From Ryuthela nishihirai (taxonomy: Eukaryota; Arthropoda; Arachnida; Araneae; Heptathelidae), in NCBI GenBank assembly GCA_038380435.1, contig JAWZYU010000006.1, positions 36,830,501 through 36,894,500 of the forward strand: DNA of 64,000 bases, read 5' to 3'. Numbering within the stretch: the first letter of the stretch is position 1; every line of letters starts with the position of its first letter. Shown in pieces: positions 42,601 through 53,935 of this stretch. A program made the position numbers and the translations under genes. The notes under the pieces are model-generated. The model saw only the letters and a program-made list of their open reading frames with translations. It was not told where the DNA came from and made no database searches.

Positions 42601-43170
42601 TACAGGTGTGTTTATGGGAAAATTTAATGGGAAATTAATCATAACAACCATTTTCGTGCTATAATTTACAATCTCCAAGCTTTCTGCAAACTTTATGTTT
42701 ACACTTTTAAGAAATCTTGAATTTCTTCTCTTATCCTCAACATTTTTCTTTCACTATTATTTATTCCCGTTTCAACTTTCGGCACTTTTTTCCACTGAGA
42801 GTGTATTGATCCACCTCCTCTCTTTTGTCTTTTGCATGGAAGTATCGTGTTACTGCCTACACATTCTTTTTTTCATATATTTAGTGGGATTTTCCCATTT
42901 TTTTTAGTCTTGGGAAATTTCAAATATACGAACAACCTGTCGACAACAGAATCCTGAGCCACGCAAACACACGTTAAGAACATTTTAGTGTCCTCCCTCA
43001 GACAAGGTTTGGTTTTGGGAACAGAAACAGCTAGCTAAAAATAGCAAAGTGCCTATAGTGCCACCATTTTCAGTTTCAAGGCCTCATATGTCGCACTAAT
43101 GCATTTGTAACATCTGCCTTTTTGTGTTTCTTCGTAAATGGAGCAGAATGTTTTATAAGTTTTTTTGTTC
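42601..43170. other. AT-rich, no gene recognised
   Basis: A 70-codon Phe/Leu-rich open frame at 42695-42907 looks like composition rather than a gene. Confidence 0.4.
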
Positions 43171-43680
43171 TCTGAGCGGCACTTTTGGGCTTTGGGTTGT
43201 TTTATCTCTGAGCGGCACTTTTTTGCACACCATGGGCTAAATGGCCAGGTCACATGGACCCCGAAGTCTCAGAGAAGGTTGGGGGAGGGGACCCACTGGA
43301 ACAGCTGTTGGGAGACAGATGGTAGCCTCCCGTCAAGGCCATACAGCGTGTTCTTTAATGTGTACCGGGTATGGCTCTCCCGCACACGGGGCCACGGCTT
43401 AACGTCCCATCCGACGGACGGCGGCCTTTCCAAGCCCATCGGTGTCCCCTACTGACCGTGGGCAGGGCGGGGAACTTTGCGGAGATAAATCTCAACGCTG
43501 ACCCAGCTGGGACTCGAACCTGGGAACTACAGATTACGAGCCTGGCGTGCTACCGACTGAGCCACCCCCGCCCCCACTTTTGGGCGCACGATGACCTAAA
43601 TGGTCAGGTCACAAGAACCCGAAGGGCTCAGAGTTTGATAATTGATACACTGCAGAGTCGTTAGAAGGCAGATGAGATCA
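43171..43680 (-). mobile_element. SINE-A, old tail fragment, split by younger SINE-A
   Basis: The tail text CTCTGAGCGGCACTTTTGGGC is interrupted at 43190 and resumes at 43586 (GCACGATGACCTAAATGGTC), ending soon after. Confidence 0.72.
43191..43574 (-). mobile_element. SINE-A, full length, nested
   Basis: The perfect duplication CACTTTTGGGC (43180-43190 and 43575-43585) lies in the tail of the older copy. Confidence 0.93.
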
Positions 43681-43726
43681 CCCCATCAATGACTTCCAAA
43701 ATATGTTTTGTATCTCTTGCACAAGG

Positions 43727-44012
43727 TCGGGTTGGGTTGTTTTGCCTCTGAACGGCACGTTTTTGAACACATGGACTAAATGATTAGGTAGCAAGGACCC
43801 CGCAGACTCAGAGAAGGTTAGAGGAGGGGGCCACCGAAACTGCTGTTGATAGACACATGGTAGCCTCACGTCAAGGCCTTCAAGCGTGCTCTTTAACGTG
43901 CACAGGGTATGGCTTTTCTGCATATGGAACCTCGGCTTAACGTACCATCCGACGAACGGCGTTTCCTACTAATCAAGGGCAGAGATTGGAGTTTTGCATA
44001 CCCCGCCCCTCG
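43727..44012 (-). mobile_element. SINE-A, old, head missing
   Basis: Tail to mid-body is recognisable (TTTTGCCTCTGAACGGCAC, CTTAACGTACCATCCGACG); it passes into the next minisatellite. Confidence 0.78.
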
Positions 44013-44935
44013 TAAAAACAGGACATTTAGTCAAATGTCCCAGATTTTGATTGGTTAAAAATTGAACATTTCAATAAATGTCCCACGACTGGTAAAAACA
44101 AACATTTCACTAAATATTCCACGATTGGTAAAAATTGGCACACTTCAGTAAATGTGGATCGGTAAAAATCGGTACATTTCAGTAAATGTTCAAGATTTTG
44201 ATTCGTAAAAATATAGGACATTTCAGTAGATGTCCCAGATTTCGATCAAGATTTTGATTGCTAAAATCCGGAGCATATCAATAAAGGTTCAAGATTTTCA
44301 TTGGTGTAAACCTGGACGTTTCAGTAAATCGTCACGATTTCTACTGGTAAAATCGGCATATATTTCAATGAATATCCCAAATATCGATTGATAAAAACCG
44401 AAACGTTTCACTAAATGTTCTAGATTTCGATCGGTGAAAATAAGACATTTCACTAAATGTTCGAGATTTCAACAGGTAAAAACGAGACATTTCACTAAAT
44501 ATTCAAGATTTCGACAGGTGAAAAAGACATTTCACAACATGTTCTAAATTTCGACCGGTAAAAAAAAGAGTCATTTCATTAAATTTTCTAGATTTCAAAT
44601 GGTAAAAAAAAAGAGACATTACACTAAATTTTCTAGATTTCGACCGGTAAAAAGAGACATTTCACTAAATTTTCTAAATTTCGGCCGGTAAAAAAAAAAA
44701 AGAGACATTTCACTAAATTTTATAAATTTCGGCCGGTAAAAAAAAGAGACATTTCATTAAATTTTCTAGATTTCGAATGGTAAAAAGAGATTTCACTAAA
44801 TTTTCTAGATTTCGACCGGTAAAAAACGAAACACTTCAACAGATGACCCAGATTTCGACTGTTAGGAACCAGGATATTTCGCTAAATGTTTCAGATTTTG
44901 ATTGGTTAAAACAGGGACAATTCCCAGATTCCCCC
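44013..44935 (+). repeat. Minisatellite, ~42-bp unit, ~20 copies
   Basis: GGTAAAAANGAGACATTTCA, CTAAATTTTCTAGATTTCGA, CC repeats; copies in the middle (44440-44820) are most alike, the outer ones more diverged, as expected from array turnover. Confidence 0.88.
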
Positions 44936-45090
44936 CCCCCCCCATTCTTTTTGCCAGAAGCGCGTTGGAAAGGTGCGACTTTTACTGTTGTCGGGAACGT
45001 GTTGCAGAGGTAAGACTTTTACTGTTTGGCTCGAGCATGTTGTAGAGGTGTGACGTTTACTGTTGCAGGAAGGTTTTAGACAGGCGTTTT
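44936..45090 (+). repeat. ~40-bp repeat family X, 3-4 copies
   Basis: GACTTTTACTGTTG with a following GTTG(C/T)AGAGGT(A/G) box repeats after a poly-C run. The same motif family recurs at 48160-48640. Confidence 0.65.
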
Positions 45091-45348
45091 TTATAACTCA
45101 TCACCGATAAGGAATGCGGGACTGTACATCCCTCTATCCCGGATAAGTGCGAAGCAAATGGTTATGTGACTAAATCAAGTCCGGGACAGTTAATGTAGAA
45201 AGGGATATTCCCTTTCTACTCATTGGCTGAGTACCAAAGTTATTAAAAATAAAATAAAAATTAAAAAAATCAGTAATAAAAATGGAAAATAAAAAATAAG
45301 AATAAAATTATAGGAGAAATTGTTGGAAAAGGTTAAAATTAATAATAA
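45091..45348. other. AT-rich, no gene recognised
   Basis: A/T-rich simple sequence leads into the solo LTR. I see nothing else. Confidence 0.4.
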
Positions 45349-46025
45349 GTTACGACAGATGAACGTGCTGCAATGAATTTATGATGAACGTGTCATGAAT
45401 GCTCGCGTATGCTTTTGCGTGAGAATTACGTAATCAACGAATTGGAACACAGAATCTATCTGAAAAATAAGAAAGAAAGAATAATTATGTTGGTGTTGTA
45501 TATTTGCGAAAGGGGGCTTAAAGAAGTATTTTATATGGTGAGTGCGTGGGATATTAATTAGTTTATTAGTGTGGATAGTGTTCGTAAACTAGTAAAAGAA
45601 AATAATTTATCGTCTTGTGCGTGGTGATCAAGTCTGGAAAGAATTGGTTCTGAGAAACCAGTACACTGAGCCGCAGTTTTGGAGTACTTGATGACTAAAA
45701 CCTTAGAATGAAATCATTTAGTGTACAGTTATTTAGTTTGTTTAGGAATTGGTAAGGATATTCTCGTTAGATTGAATATTTATTTACCAACATGATTTTA
45801 TTGTTCATTTAATGATATTAGCCTTGTGATTTGGGTGTGAATAGAATTAAGATAACGGATTCTTCTGAAAGTTTATCTTTGTTTGTTATAGAGTTTCTTG
45901 CCGGTTGACTTAGCTAGTGTAAATAATTTCATTCATGCTTTTGTAATAAATTGCATTTTGTAATTAACATTGTAAAATATTTACTTGAACTCACGCTCAG
46001 TACTCATCCATGTTAATTTGTAACA
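45349..46025 (+). mobile_element. Solo LTR (family 2)
   Basis: It begins GTTACGACAGATGAACGTGC and ends CATCCATGTTAATTTGTAAC plus A, about 677 bases. ATAA flanks both sides if the first T is lost. The end shares CTCACGCTCAGT...CATCCAT with the LTRs of the 35525-39426 element, so they are related gypsy-type families. Confidence 0.75.
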
Positions 46026-46205
46026 ATAATTTAGAGAGAATTTCATAAAGAATAAATTTGGAGAAATAGGGGTAAAAACACAAATCAATGCAAATTCAGA
46101 GGCAGTTGACAAACAATCAGCAAGCGAAGCAAAAATCAGCCACATACCCCAGCAAAACCAAGCCAAAAAAAAGTACTTTCGCAGAAGTGAGAAAAGCTGG
46201 CGAGT

Positions 46206-46583
46206 TTGGGTTTGTTTTTAGCGGCACGTTTTTTGCACACTACGTGCTAAATGACCAGGTCATATGGACCCCGAAGGCTCAGAGAAGGTTGGGGGAGGGG
46301 ACCCACTGAACAACTGTTGGGAGACAGATGGTAGCCTCCCGTCAAGGCCATCCAGCGTGTTCTTTAACGTGCACAGGGTATGGCTCTCCGGAACAAGGGG
46401 CCACGGCTTAACGTCCCATCCGACGGACAGCGGCCTTTCCAAGCCCATCGGTGTCCCCTACTGACCGTGGGCAGGGCGAGGAATTTTGCGGAGATAAATC
46501 TCAACGCTGACCCAGCTGGGACTCGAACCTGGGAACTACAGATTACGAACCTGGCGCGCTACCGACTGAGCCAACCCCGCCCC
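46206..46583 (-). mobile_element. SINE-A, full length
   Basis: The flanks AAGCTGGCGAG and AAGTTGGCGAG form a one-mismatch target duplication. Confidence 0.9.
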
Positions 46584-48130
46584 GAAGTTGGCGAGAAGTC
46601 AAAATGTAGATAATGTGCTTAAATTCCCAGCACAATCTATCAAGAACAGAGATGATGTCTGCCTTAGATGTTCTGTGGCCTTTCTTAGTTGGTAAGCTGT
46701 CTTATAATTATGCTTCACATTACCTCTTCTGTTAAGCATTATTCCAAATGGTAAATATTTTTTATAGTCTGTCCAGTTGCTATTTGAAGGTCTTGAAGAA
46801 TCTTTGGCTAGGAAGATAAAAAAAAAAGTCTGCTAGTTTTGCATCAATGATTCTGTTTTTTGAAATAATTGAGGTTCCACTTTCACTACGGTATTATTTA
46901 GGTCCTCAAGGTCCGAGTTTTCAGCTTGGATATTTTTTTTAAACTTCTTCGACATCGGTTGATGAGCTTTCAGGTTATCAAGCTTGTTGAACTATGTGTG
47001 GAATCATTATTATCTCGCAGTTCTTTTTTTCTATGAGATTATTTCAGTATTTTGATTTGCTTCGTTTTGTGCTTTTTCTTCCTTCTTGTATCGCTTCTGT
47101 TATAACATCTACGAAGCTACTGGCTTTTTGTGTATTTCCATTTCGTTTAATGGGTACTTTGCAGCAAAATGTCCCGATTTTTTTACATCTGCGGCACAAT
47201 TTGATAACTCCTTTATACTCTATAGTAGCATAGGAAGTTTTTATCCTAGTAAAATTAGAGACTGCGATTATATCATCTTTGCTATTTTAGTTCCCGTTTT
47301 CATTTTCTTTAGATGTTCTTACTTGAAAATATTGATCTTGAATATTTTTGATTTCGCCAAAATTTTTAAGTTGTTTGTTTGGGTTGTTTTACTTCTGAGC
47401 GGCACTTTTTTGCACACCATGGGCTAAATGGCCAGGCCACAAGGACCCCGAAGGCTCAGAGAAGGTTGGGGGAGGGGACCCACTGGAACAGCTGTTGGGA
47501 GACAGATGGTAGCCCCCCGTCAAGGCCATCCAGCGTGTTCTTTAACGTGCACAGGGTATGGCTCTCCCGCACACGGGGCCACGGCTTAACGTCCCATCCG
47601 ACGGACGGCGGCCTTTCCAAGCCCATCGGTGTCCCCTACTGACCGTGGGCAGGGCGGGGAATTTTGCGGAGATAAATCTCAACGCTGACTCAGCTGGGAC
47701 TCGAACCTGGGAACTACAGATTACGAGCCTGGCGCGCTACCGACTGAGCCACCCCCGCCCCCCAAAATTTTTAAGACTTTTTTTTTTTATATTGTTGTCT
47801 TCGATAAAAAATGGAAGTTTTGAAATGTAAATAAGTTCTGATAGGCTTTCCTATTTGGTTAATTTCCATTCGTTTAATCTCCATTCCCCTTCTTTTTTCT
47901 TAAATAATAGATCTGAGGCATCGTCACGGTTGAGCAGTTTTGAAGCGGTTTATACTTTGGGCAATGTCGATCGTATTCATTCCACGGATGTTAATTAAAT
48001 CTTGTATAACTTTGATGAAATCATTTGTTGGACGTGAAAGTCGATAATGCAGATGAGCGTATTCCATTGTGAAAAGCGTCCTGAGAAGAACTTTTGATCA
48101 GTTCACAAAGATAGCGTCGCACAAAGAAGA
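46584..48130 (-). pseudogene. ORF1/Gag-like relic with a CCHC zinc knuckle, split by SINE-A
   Basis: On the minus strand near 47155-47195, codons give GVIKLCRRCKKI and, after a one-base frame change, GHFAAKYP. This is a zinc knuckle (Cys, two residues, Cys, four residues, His, four residues, Cys) whose last Cys has become Tyr. Upstream (47780-48120) the frames give INIRGMNTIDIAQS and neighbouring helical text; downstream (46620-46900) runs a Lys-rich region. This resembles nucleic-acid-binding ORF1 proteins of jockey-like LINEs or a Gag. Many stops make it a relic. Confidence 0.5.
47371..47761 (-). mobile_element. SINE-A, full length
   Basis: The perfect 14-bp duplication CCAAAATTTTTAAG lies at 47357-47370 and 47762-47775. 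The copy is close to the reference and splits the zinc-knuckle relic. Confidence 0.94.
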
Positions 48131-48219
48131 TTTGTGTTCTTTGCTGTTGATGAAAGGTTGTTGGACGGGTGGGACCTTTACTGTTGCCGTCAGTATGTTG
48201 GAGAGGTGGGATTGGTTTC

Positions 48220-48584
48220 GGTCATTTTTCCTCTGAGCGGCACTTTTTCGCATACAATGGGCTAAATGTCCAGGTCACAATGACCCCAAGGGCTCAGAGA
48301 AAGTTGGGGGAAGGGAACCCACTGGAACAGCTGTTGGAAGACAGATGGCAGCCTCCCGTCAAGGCCATCCAGCGTGTTCTTTAACATGCACATTGAAGCG
48401 GATGGGCTTGGAAAGTCCGCCGACAGTCGGCGGCCTTTCCAAGCTCATCGGTGTCCCCTACTGACCACGGGCAGGGTGGGAAGATTTGCAGAGATAAATC
48501 TCAATACTGACCCAGCTGGGACTCGAACCTGGGTACTGTAAATTACGAGTCTGGCCCGCTATCGATTGAGCCACCCCCACCCTT
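48220..48584 (-). mobile_element. SINE-A with internal inverted duplication
   Basis: Tail, part of the body and the head are present, but the core between the CACGTTAAAG box and the GGCCTTTCC box is replaced by an inverted copy of the flanking body sequence. Confidence 0.85.
48401..48449. repeat. 24-base inverted repeat with 1-base loop in SINE-A
   Basis: GATGGGCTTGGAAAG...GCCGAC is followed after a single A by its reverse complement with two mismatches. One arm is normal SINE sequence; the other is an inverted extra copy. Confidence 0.88.
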
Positions 48585-48831
48585 GGAGAGGTACAACTTT
48601 TACTGTTATCAGAAGCGTGTGGGAGAGGCGTGGCTTTTTCTCATGGCACGGTTATTTCGAACCCCTCACGTGCGAAGCTGCGTAAAGTTCACACTTTGCC
48701 GACAACACTCAACTGCACTACAGGCGTACACGGACATTTTGTGTTCAGTGCAAACCTTGTTATTCCACAAAAAAGTATTCATGTAAATTAAAAAACCCTA
48801 TATCGCATTATTTCAAAAAATATTGTTACGA

Positions 48832-49261
48832 CAAATGAACGTGCAACAATAAAACCATGATGTGATGTGTTATTTGATGCTCGTGTTATGCCTCAGGTTG
48901 ATAATTACGTCACTAATCTGTTGAAACAGAGAAAGATTTGAAAAATATATCACCAGTGAAGAAAACTTTGAAAGTTCACCATATTGTAAAGAGTTGAATT
49001 GTCTTTTTGTTGAGTTAACGTTATGAATTTATAATTTTAGTGTTTTACACTAGTAGAAGTCTACTAGTGTAAAAACAAAAGATATTTTATAGTAGCGAGT
49101 TATTTATGGTAAAATATTTGAATTAGATAGGTATATCTTGGTAACGTATATATTCATTCACAAAGATAATTGTGTCGTTTATTAAATATTGTAAAAAGAT
49201 TCCATAGAGTTCAGATTTGTGAAACATTCTTTTGATGATTTAATTTCATACTGATAGTAGA
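48832..49261 (+). mobile_element. LTR (family 2), 3'-truncated
   Basis: TGTTACGACAAATGAACGTGC and the following ~100 bases parallel the LTR at 45349. The copy is cut where the RTE-like LINE begins. A 14-base inverted repeat with a 4-base loop lies at 49043-49074. Confidence 0.65.
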
Positions 49262-50002
49262 TAAAGGTCTGAAAATGGTAGCTAGGCATAAACTGGAAAG
49301 AGAGCTGTGTACCAATCCCCAATGATAATGCACAGAACCGGCCAGGTCTAGCACCTAATGTCCGACCTCGCCTTCTCGTGATGTAGGCCGTTAGTACCTT
49401 TCAAAAGAGATTCTCTTTTGGAACGGAAGGAGAGGGCTACCAGTTCAGTATGGCTTACTGATCTGGTCATCTATGGCCACTTGATTATATTCAAACCTGC
49501 TGAGAAGTAGTCAACGTCACAGGATCCTGGTGCTGACCATTTTTACCTACTATACTGGAATTGTTTATGAATTTGAGCTTGATTATGGATACTGGACTTG
49601 CTGCACTGGTGGGCCTCTGTTGAGGGAGAATCTGCAGCTATGTTTTTAGTTTGCTTATGGTTGCTAGCCCTAAGTGAAGAGAGGCGTGGGATACCTTATA
49701 TCGGCTGGTGGATAAACCGGATCAGAAGCCATCGCAGGAACTTGAACTCTTGCTTCTACAGGCATCACCAATCCTAAACTGGAATGATGTGTCTAAGGCA
49801 GGCCATATGGATCTTGAAAAGGTCAACTTGAAAAGGTGGTGCCTGAAGTTCCTACCAGCATCGGTGACTTCAGCCTTTACCGGAGGAGGGACAAGGTCTT
49901 TGCCCCATGCCTGCGATCAGGTGACTATTTGATATTGTTCACCCTATTTCTCTCAATAAACCTAGTTTCTTTAAACATCCTACTACGATTTTCTCTCTGC
50001 AG

Positions 50003-50800
50003 GTACGTGGAACGTGAGGACGTTATATACAGATAATTCTCTTGATGTCCTCACGCAGGAATTCCAACGTTATAACCTAGATATTCTAGGCTTGCAATAG
50101 ATCAGATGGAAAGTCAGATACTTAAAAATAACTTTAAATTTCTCTTTTCAGACAGGGAGGATGGAAAGCATCTCCAAGGTGTAGGTTTGCTTCTCAGCAG
50201 ACAAGCCAGTGATGCTGTTCTGGATATGACTGCATTATAAAAGATTTCTTAGAGCAAAATTTAAAACAAAAATTAAAGACTTGAATGTCATCTGTTGTTA
50301 TGCCCCCACAAAGGACTCTGACGAGAAGGATATGTTTTACAGCCAGCTTCAGGATATTTTGAATTCTGTGAAAGAGATATTTCTCTTGGGCTAGGTAACT
50401 TCAGTGCTAAAGTTGGTACTGACTCTAATCTTTGGGCAGGAGTTTTAGGTCCTTTTACATTGGTTGTTCCAATGGCAACGGGGAACGTCTCCTACAGGTA
50501 AGTAAACATAATGGTTTGCGAATAACAATCACATACTACAAACACCGGGACATTTATAAATATACATGGGTTTCACCTGATGAGTGCACAGGAATATGAC
50601 AATTATATTTTGATTAACAGAAAATGGGCTAGTTCAGTTAGGAATACCAGATCATACAGGGGAGCCGAAATTGGTACTGACCATTACCTGGTCAAAAGTG
50701 TCATGCAGCTGAAACTTAAGAAATTTTGTGCTAAGGTTAAAAAAATTAGCTGTGACACCGAATGCCTGAAAGATCCAAATACAGCCATAACATAGGCTAC
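50003..50800 (+). pseudogene. LINE endonuclease domain, broken
   Basis: TWNVRTLYTDNSLDVLTQEF and YNLDILGLQ open the domain; the next residue after LGLQ should be Glu but is a stop (TAG). NVICCYAPTKDSD, ILNSVKEIFLLG and, in shifted frames, HNGLRIT and DHYL follow. This is the endonuclease/exonuclease/phosphatase fold related to the craniofacial-development-protein-2-like proteins of animal genomes. It is inactive because of the stop at the catalytic Glu and several frameshifts. Confidence 0.82.
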
Positions 50801-51084
50801 TTAGTCGTTATGATAATCGTGGTTTACTTCCCGCTGAATTTGAGAAAGAATGGGATCACTTTTAACAGGCTTTTCTTGAAACCAAGAATACTCTTTTGGG
50901 TAAAAGGGAATAGAGGAAACAAAATTATTTGAGTGATAAGGTTATGGAACTTATTTCTGAAAGAAGGAAGTGCAGGATTAATATGAATCAACACCCTACT
51001 GGTCCTAACAGGAGGCATTAAAAACAGGTTTACAAACATGTAAAGGATCAGTTAACAGCTGATAAGAATCTTTGGCTTGATCGC

Positions 51085-51771
51085 TTGGCTGACAAAGCAG
51101 AGGAAGCAGTTAGACAGCACAACACAGGGGGATGTACCAGATTATTAATGTTTTATGCGGGAATAAACACAGGCAAACAGGGATTAAGGGATAAACATGG
51201 CAAAGTGGTTGAAGGTGAGGATTCTGTGATGGCTAGGTGGGCTGAGAATTTCAAAGTTTTAAATAATGTAATTATTTCTACTCCCATTGTTTGTAATAAG
51301 GATAGATGCATTACTGGCTTTAATGATGACCCTATATCATATTCCGAAGTCGCATTGTCTATCACTAAATTAAAACTGCATAAATCCCAAGGGGTGGATG
51401 AAATCACCACTGAAATGCTTAGAGCTGCAAGCATTTGTGTTGTCACATGGCTGACTGAAATTTTGATTTTTTTTATAATAAAGGTGTGTTGTTCCTACGG
51501 ATTTAACCAAAACTATCTTTGCTGTTATTTTTAAAAAAAGGTGATCGCAGTTCTTGTGATAATTATAGGGGTAATAGTTTATTTTTTGTTCCAGATAAAG
51601 TTATTTGTATGATTATACTTAATAGAATTAAGAATTTGGTTCATGGACAACTGCGTGATGAACAATGTGGATTCAGAAGTGGTAGGGGATGTATTGATCA
51701 AATATTTTCACTTACGCAGATTCTTGAGAAATATTTAGGGTTTCAGAAACCGGTGGTTGCAAGTTTTAGGG
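51085..51771 (+). pseudogene. LINE linker and reverse transcriptase, first half
   Basis: ARWAENFKVL and SITKLKLHKSQGVDEITTEM are the RT entry motifs; after a frameshift near 51500, KKGDRSSCDNYRG, VICMIILNRI and DEQCGFRSGRGCIDQIF continue the fingers. The frame ends at ILEKYLGFQKPVVASF, where the palm should follow (FxDFKKAFD); an insertion starts here. Confidence 0.88.
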
Positions 51772-52831
51772 ATCAAATTAAATGTGTACCAAATTAAACT
51801 CTGAACCGCTAGAACTGTATTCCAAAAAAAAAAATAATGAATATCAAAAATAATTGTTAGATACCAAATGACGATAGATCGAAAAACGAAATTTGCGTCA
51901 CTAAAATAACAACGGTTCCTATTGTTTTAGTAATGCCTGTATTTTAAATACTTTGGTTATACCGAATTTAGTAAATGTTCACCAAATGTATAACACTAAA
52001 TTTACGCGACAATACTGCCAACACTTTATTGATTCGTTCTCACTTGGCCTCCGCTCATTAGGGGCGTTTTTTATAATGCTGATGACGGAGTCATTAGATA
52101 CGAAGAGTAGAACTCAAAGCACAGAGATGGGATACAAAGATTCATACTCGTGAAATTTATCACTTTACGGATTCGTTCTCACTTGGCCTTCTCTCATCAG
52201 CGGCGTTTTTTAAAATGCTGATGACGGAGTCATTAGATACGAAGAGTAGAACTCGAAGCACAGAGATGGGATACAAAGATTCATACTCATGAAATTTATC
52301 ACTTTACGGATTCGTTCTCACTTGGCCTTCTCTCATCAGCGGCGTTTTTTATAATGCTGATGACGGAGTCATTAGATACGAAGAGTAGAACTCAAAGCAC
52401 AGAGATGGGATACAAAGATTCATACTCGTGAAATTTATCACTTTACGGATTCGTTCTCACTTGGCCTTCTCTCATCAGGGGGGTTTTTTATAATGCGGCA
52501 GGCGGTGCACTGTTCGTTTAAAGATAGAATACCTTAATAATACCATTCAGAAAAAACGAAAAAGTACAATGTACTGGCTGTTCCAATTCCGAAACAGCCA
52601 ATACCCCATACTTTTCTAAGGGCCACACTTCGGCCAGCAACGGCAGTTGGGAAGCAAAAAGTTTTTTAAGTGGCATATAATAGAGTAACAAGAAGTTTAT
52701 ATCTAGTTAACACTATAAGATTAAATATGGTCTAAAATTTGGTGAACATTTACTATTTTTGAGAAACTAAAGTATTTTTTGTATGCATATTTTCATTAAA
52801 TTTGGTAAGCAGTTAAACACAAGCTAGTTTT
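51772..52831. mobile_element. Insertion with inverted repeats and a 139-bp satellite inside the LINE
   Basis: The LINE frame resumes cleanly after it. TAGTAAATGTTCACCAAAT (about 51970-51988) occurs inverted near 52737-52757, and looser inverted similarity (GTGTACCAAATT) lies at the outer ends. Between them lies a 139-bp tandem array. No coding capacity is seen. It looks like a non-autonomous DNA element with subterminal inverted repeats; the family is unknown to me. Confidence 0.65.
52033..52490 (+). repeat. 139-bp tandem repeat, 3.3 copies
   Basis: TTCGTTCTCACTTGGCC occurs at 52033, 52172, 52311 and 52450, an exact 139-base period; copies differ at very few sites, so the array is young. Confidence 0.95.
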
Positions 52832-53870
52832 ATAGATTTCAAAAAGGCTTTTCACTCTGTTGATCGACATAATTTGTGGTTGATTGTTAGATCATATGGA
52901 ATACCTGATACGTTAGTGCAATGAAAGCTCTCTATAATAATACTGAATCGTGGTTAAGAGTTGGTACGTCTTTTATCGATTGGATTAGCATTGCTAGTGG
53001 AGTAAGACAAGGGTGCGTATTGTATTCTTTTTCTGTTTTGTTTGGTTATTGATTATGTTATGCGAAATTCACTGCGAGGGAAAGATTTTGGCTAGAGATG
53101 GGCTGGAGATTTCAAAATTTCTTATTTAGATTATGCAGATGATTTGGCCCTATTGGCAAATGATGTTGATGAGATGAATTCTTTCATTAGGGCTGCTCAT
53201 GAGAATCCTAAGTGAGTAGGTTTGGTGATAATCAGAGAAAACACTAAAGTGATGAAAATTGGTCAGGCAGATAGTGCCTTCAGTTGCTTTGAATGGCATC
53301 ACTCTTAAGTGTCTCAGTTTAATTATCTTGGGAGCTATGTAACAGATACTGGTGATGTGCAGCATGACATAAATAGAAGAATAGGGATTGCTGCTGGGAC
53401 TTTTAAGAATCTATGGAGAGTGTGGAAAAATAGGCATGTACACCTAAAGACTAAAATTAGGCTGTGTAATAATTTGGTTCTATCTAAGGTTATTTATAGT
53501 AGCGAAACATGGACTCTTTGTAAGCAGGATAACAAGAAACTTGATGCCTTTTATTCTAGATGCTTACGCAGCATCTTGGGCATTAGGTGGTTCGACTTTG
53601 TAAGTAATTATGAGGTTAGAAGGAGTCATCAACCTCCTTTGAGCAGCATATTGTGCAGAGAGAGACTGCATTGGTTTGGCCATGTTGCCCGTATGCATAA
53701 CTGCAGATTAGCAAACAGGATTATGAACTGTGGGCCTAAGAGTTTCAAAAAAAAGGGGGAGACCTAAGAAGCGATGGGCAGACAATGTCAAACAGGACAT
53801 TGCTAGAATTGGCCTAGAGTGGCCAAATGCAGCAGCAGTAGCTCAGAACAGTCATGTCTGATGAAGAAAA
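52832..53870 (+). pseudogene. LINE reverse transcriptase palm and C-terminal domain
   Basis: FIDFKKAFHSVDRHNLW completes the catalytic region broken at 51771. YADDLALLANDVDEM (about 53130-53175) is the YADD active site. After frameshifts, the frame at 53309-53767 gives FNYLGSYVTDTGD, IYSSETWTLCKQDNKKLDAF and RLHWFGHVARM, the conserved C-terminal text of these LINEs. It is inactive because of stops. Confidence 0.88.
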
Positions 53871-53935
53871 TTACAGTTTTGTTTGACCTCTGTAGCTCAT
53901 GGCTGTATGAGGATTTTGTATGTATGTATGTATTT

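Larger units (their letters stand above)
48160..48640 (+). repeat. ~40-bp repeat family X, second locus, split by SINE-A
   Basis: GGACCTTTACTGTTGCCG and GTATGTTGGAGAGGTGGGA precede the SINE; GGAGAGGTACAACTTTTACTG and GTGTGGGAGAGGCGTGG follow it. These match the units at 44936-45090. Confidence 0.65.
49262..53935 (+). mobile_element. RTE-like non-LTR retrotransposon, split by an insertion
   Basis: Order: 5' region shared with the minus copy at 60002-61818, an endonuclease, a linker, reverse transcriptase, a C-terminal domain, and a 3' end in (TGTA)n, which suits RTE-type LINEs. The insertion at 51772-52831 separates the RT fingers from the palm. Compared with the other copy, about 480 extra bases (49530-50005) lie just before the endonuclease start. 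Many stops and frameshifts are present. Confidence 0.85.

Noticed and set aside
47086..47427. 113-codon plus-strand Phe-rich frame
   Set aside because: It is the antisense of the zinc-knuckle relic, whose minus-strand motifs are recognisable.
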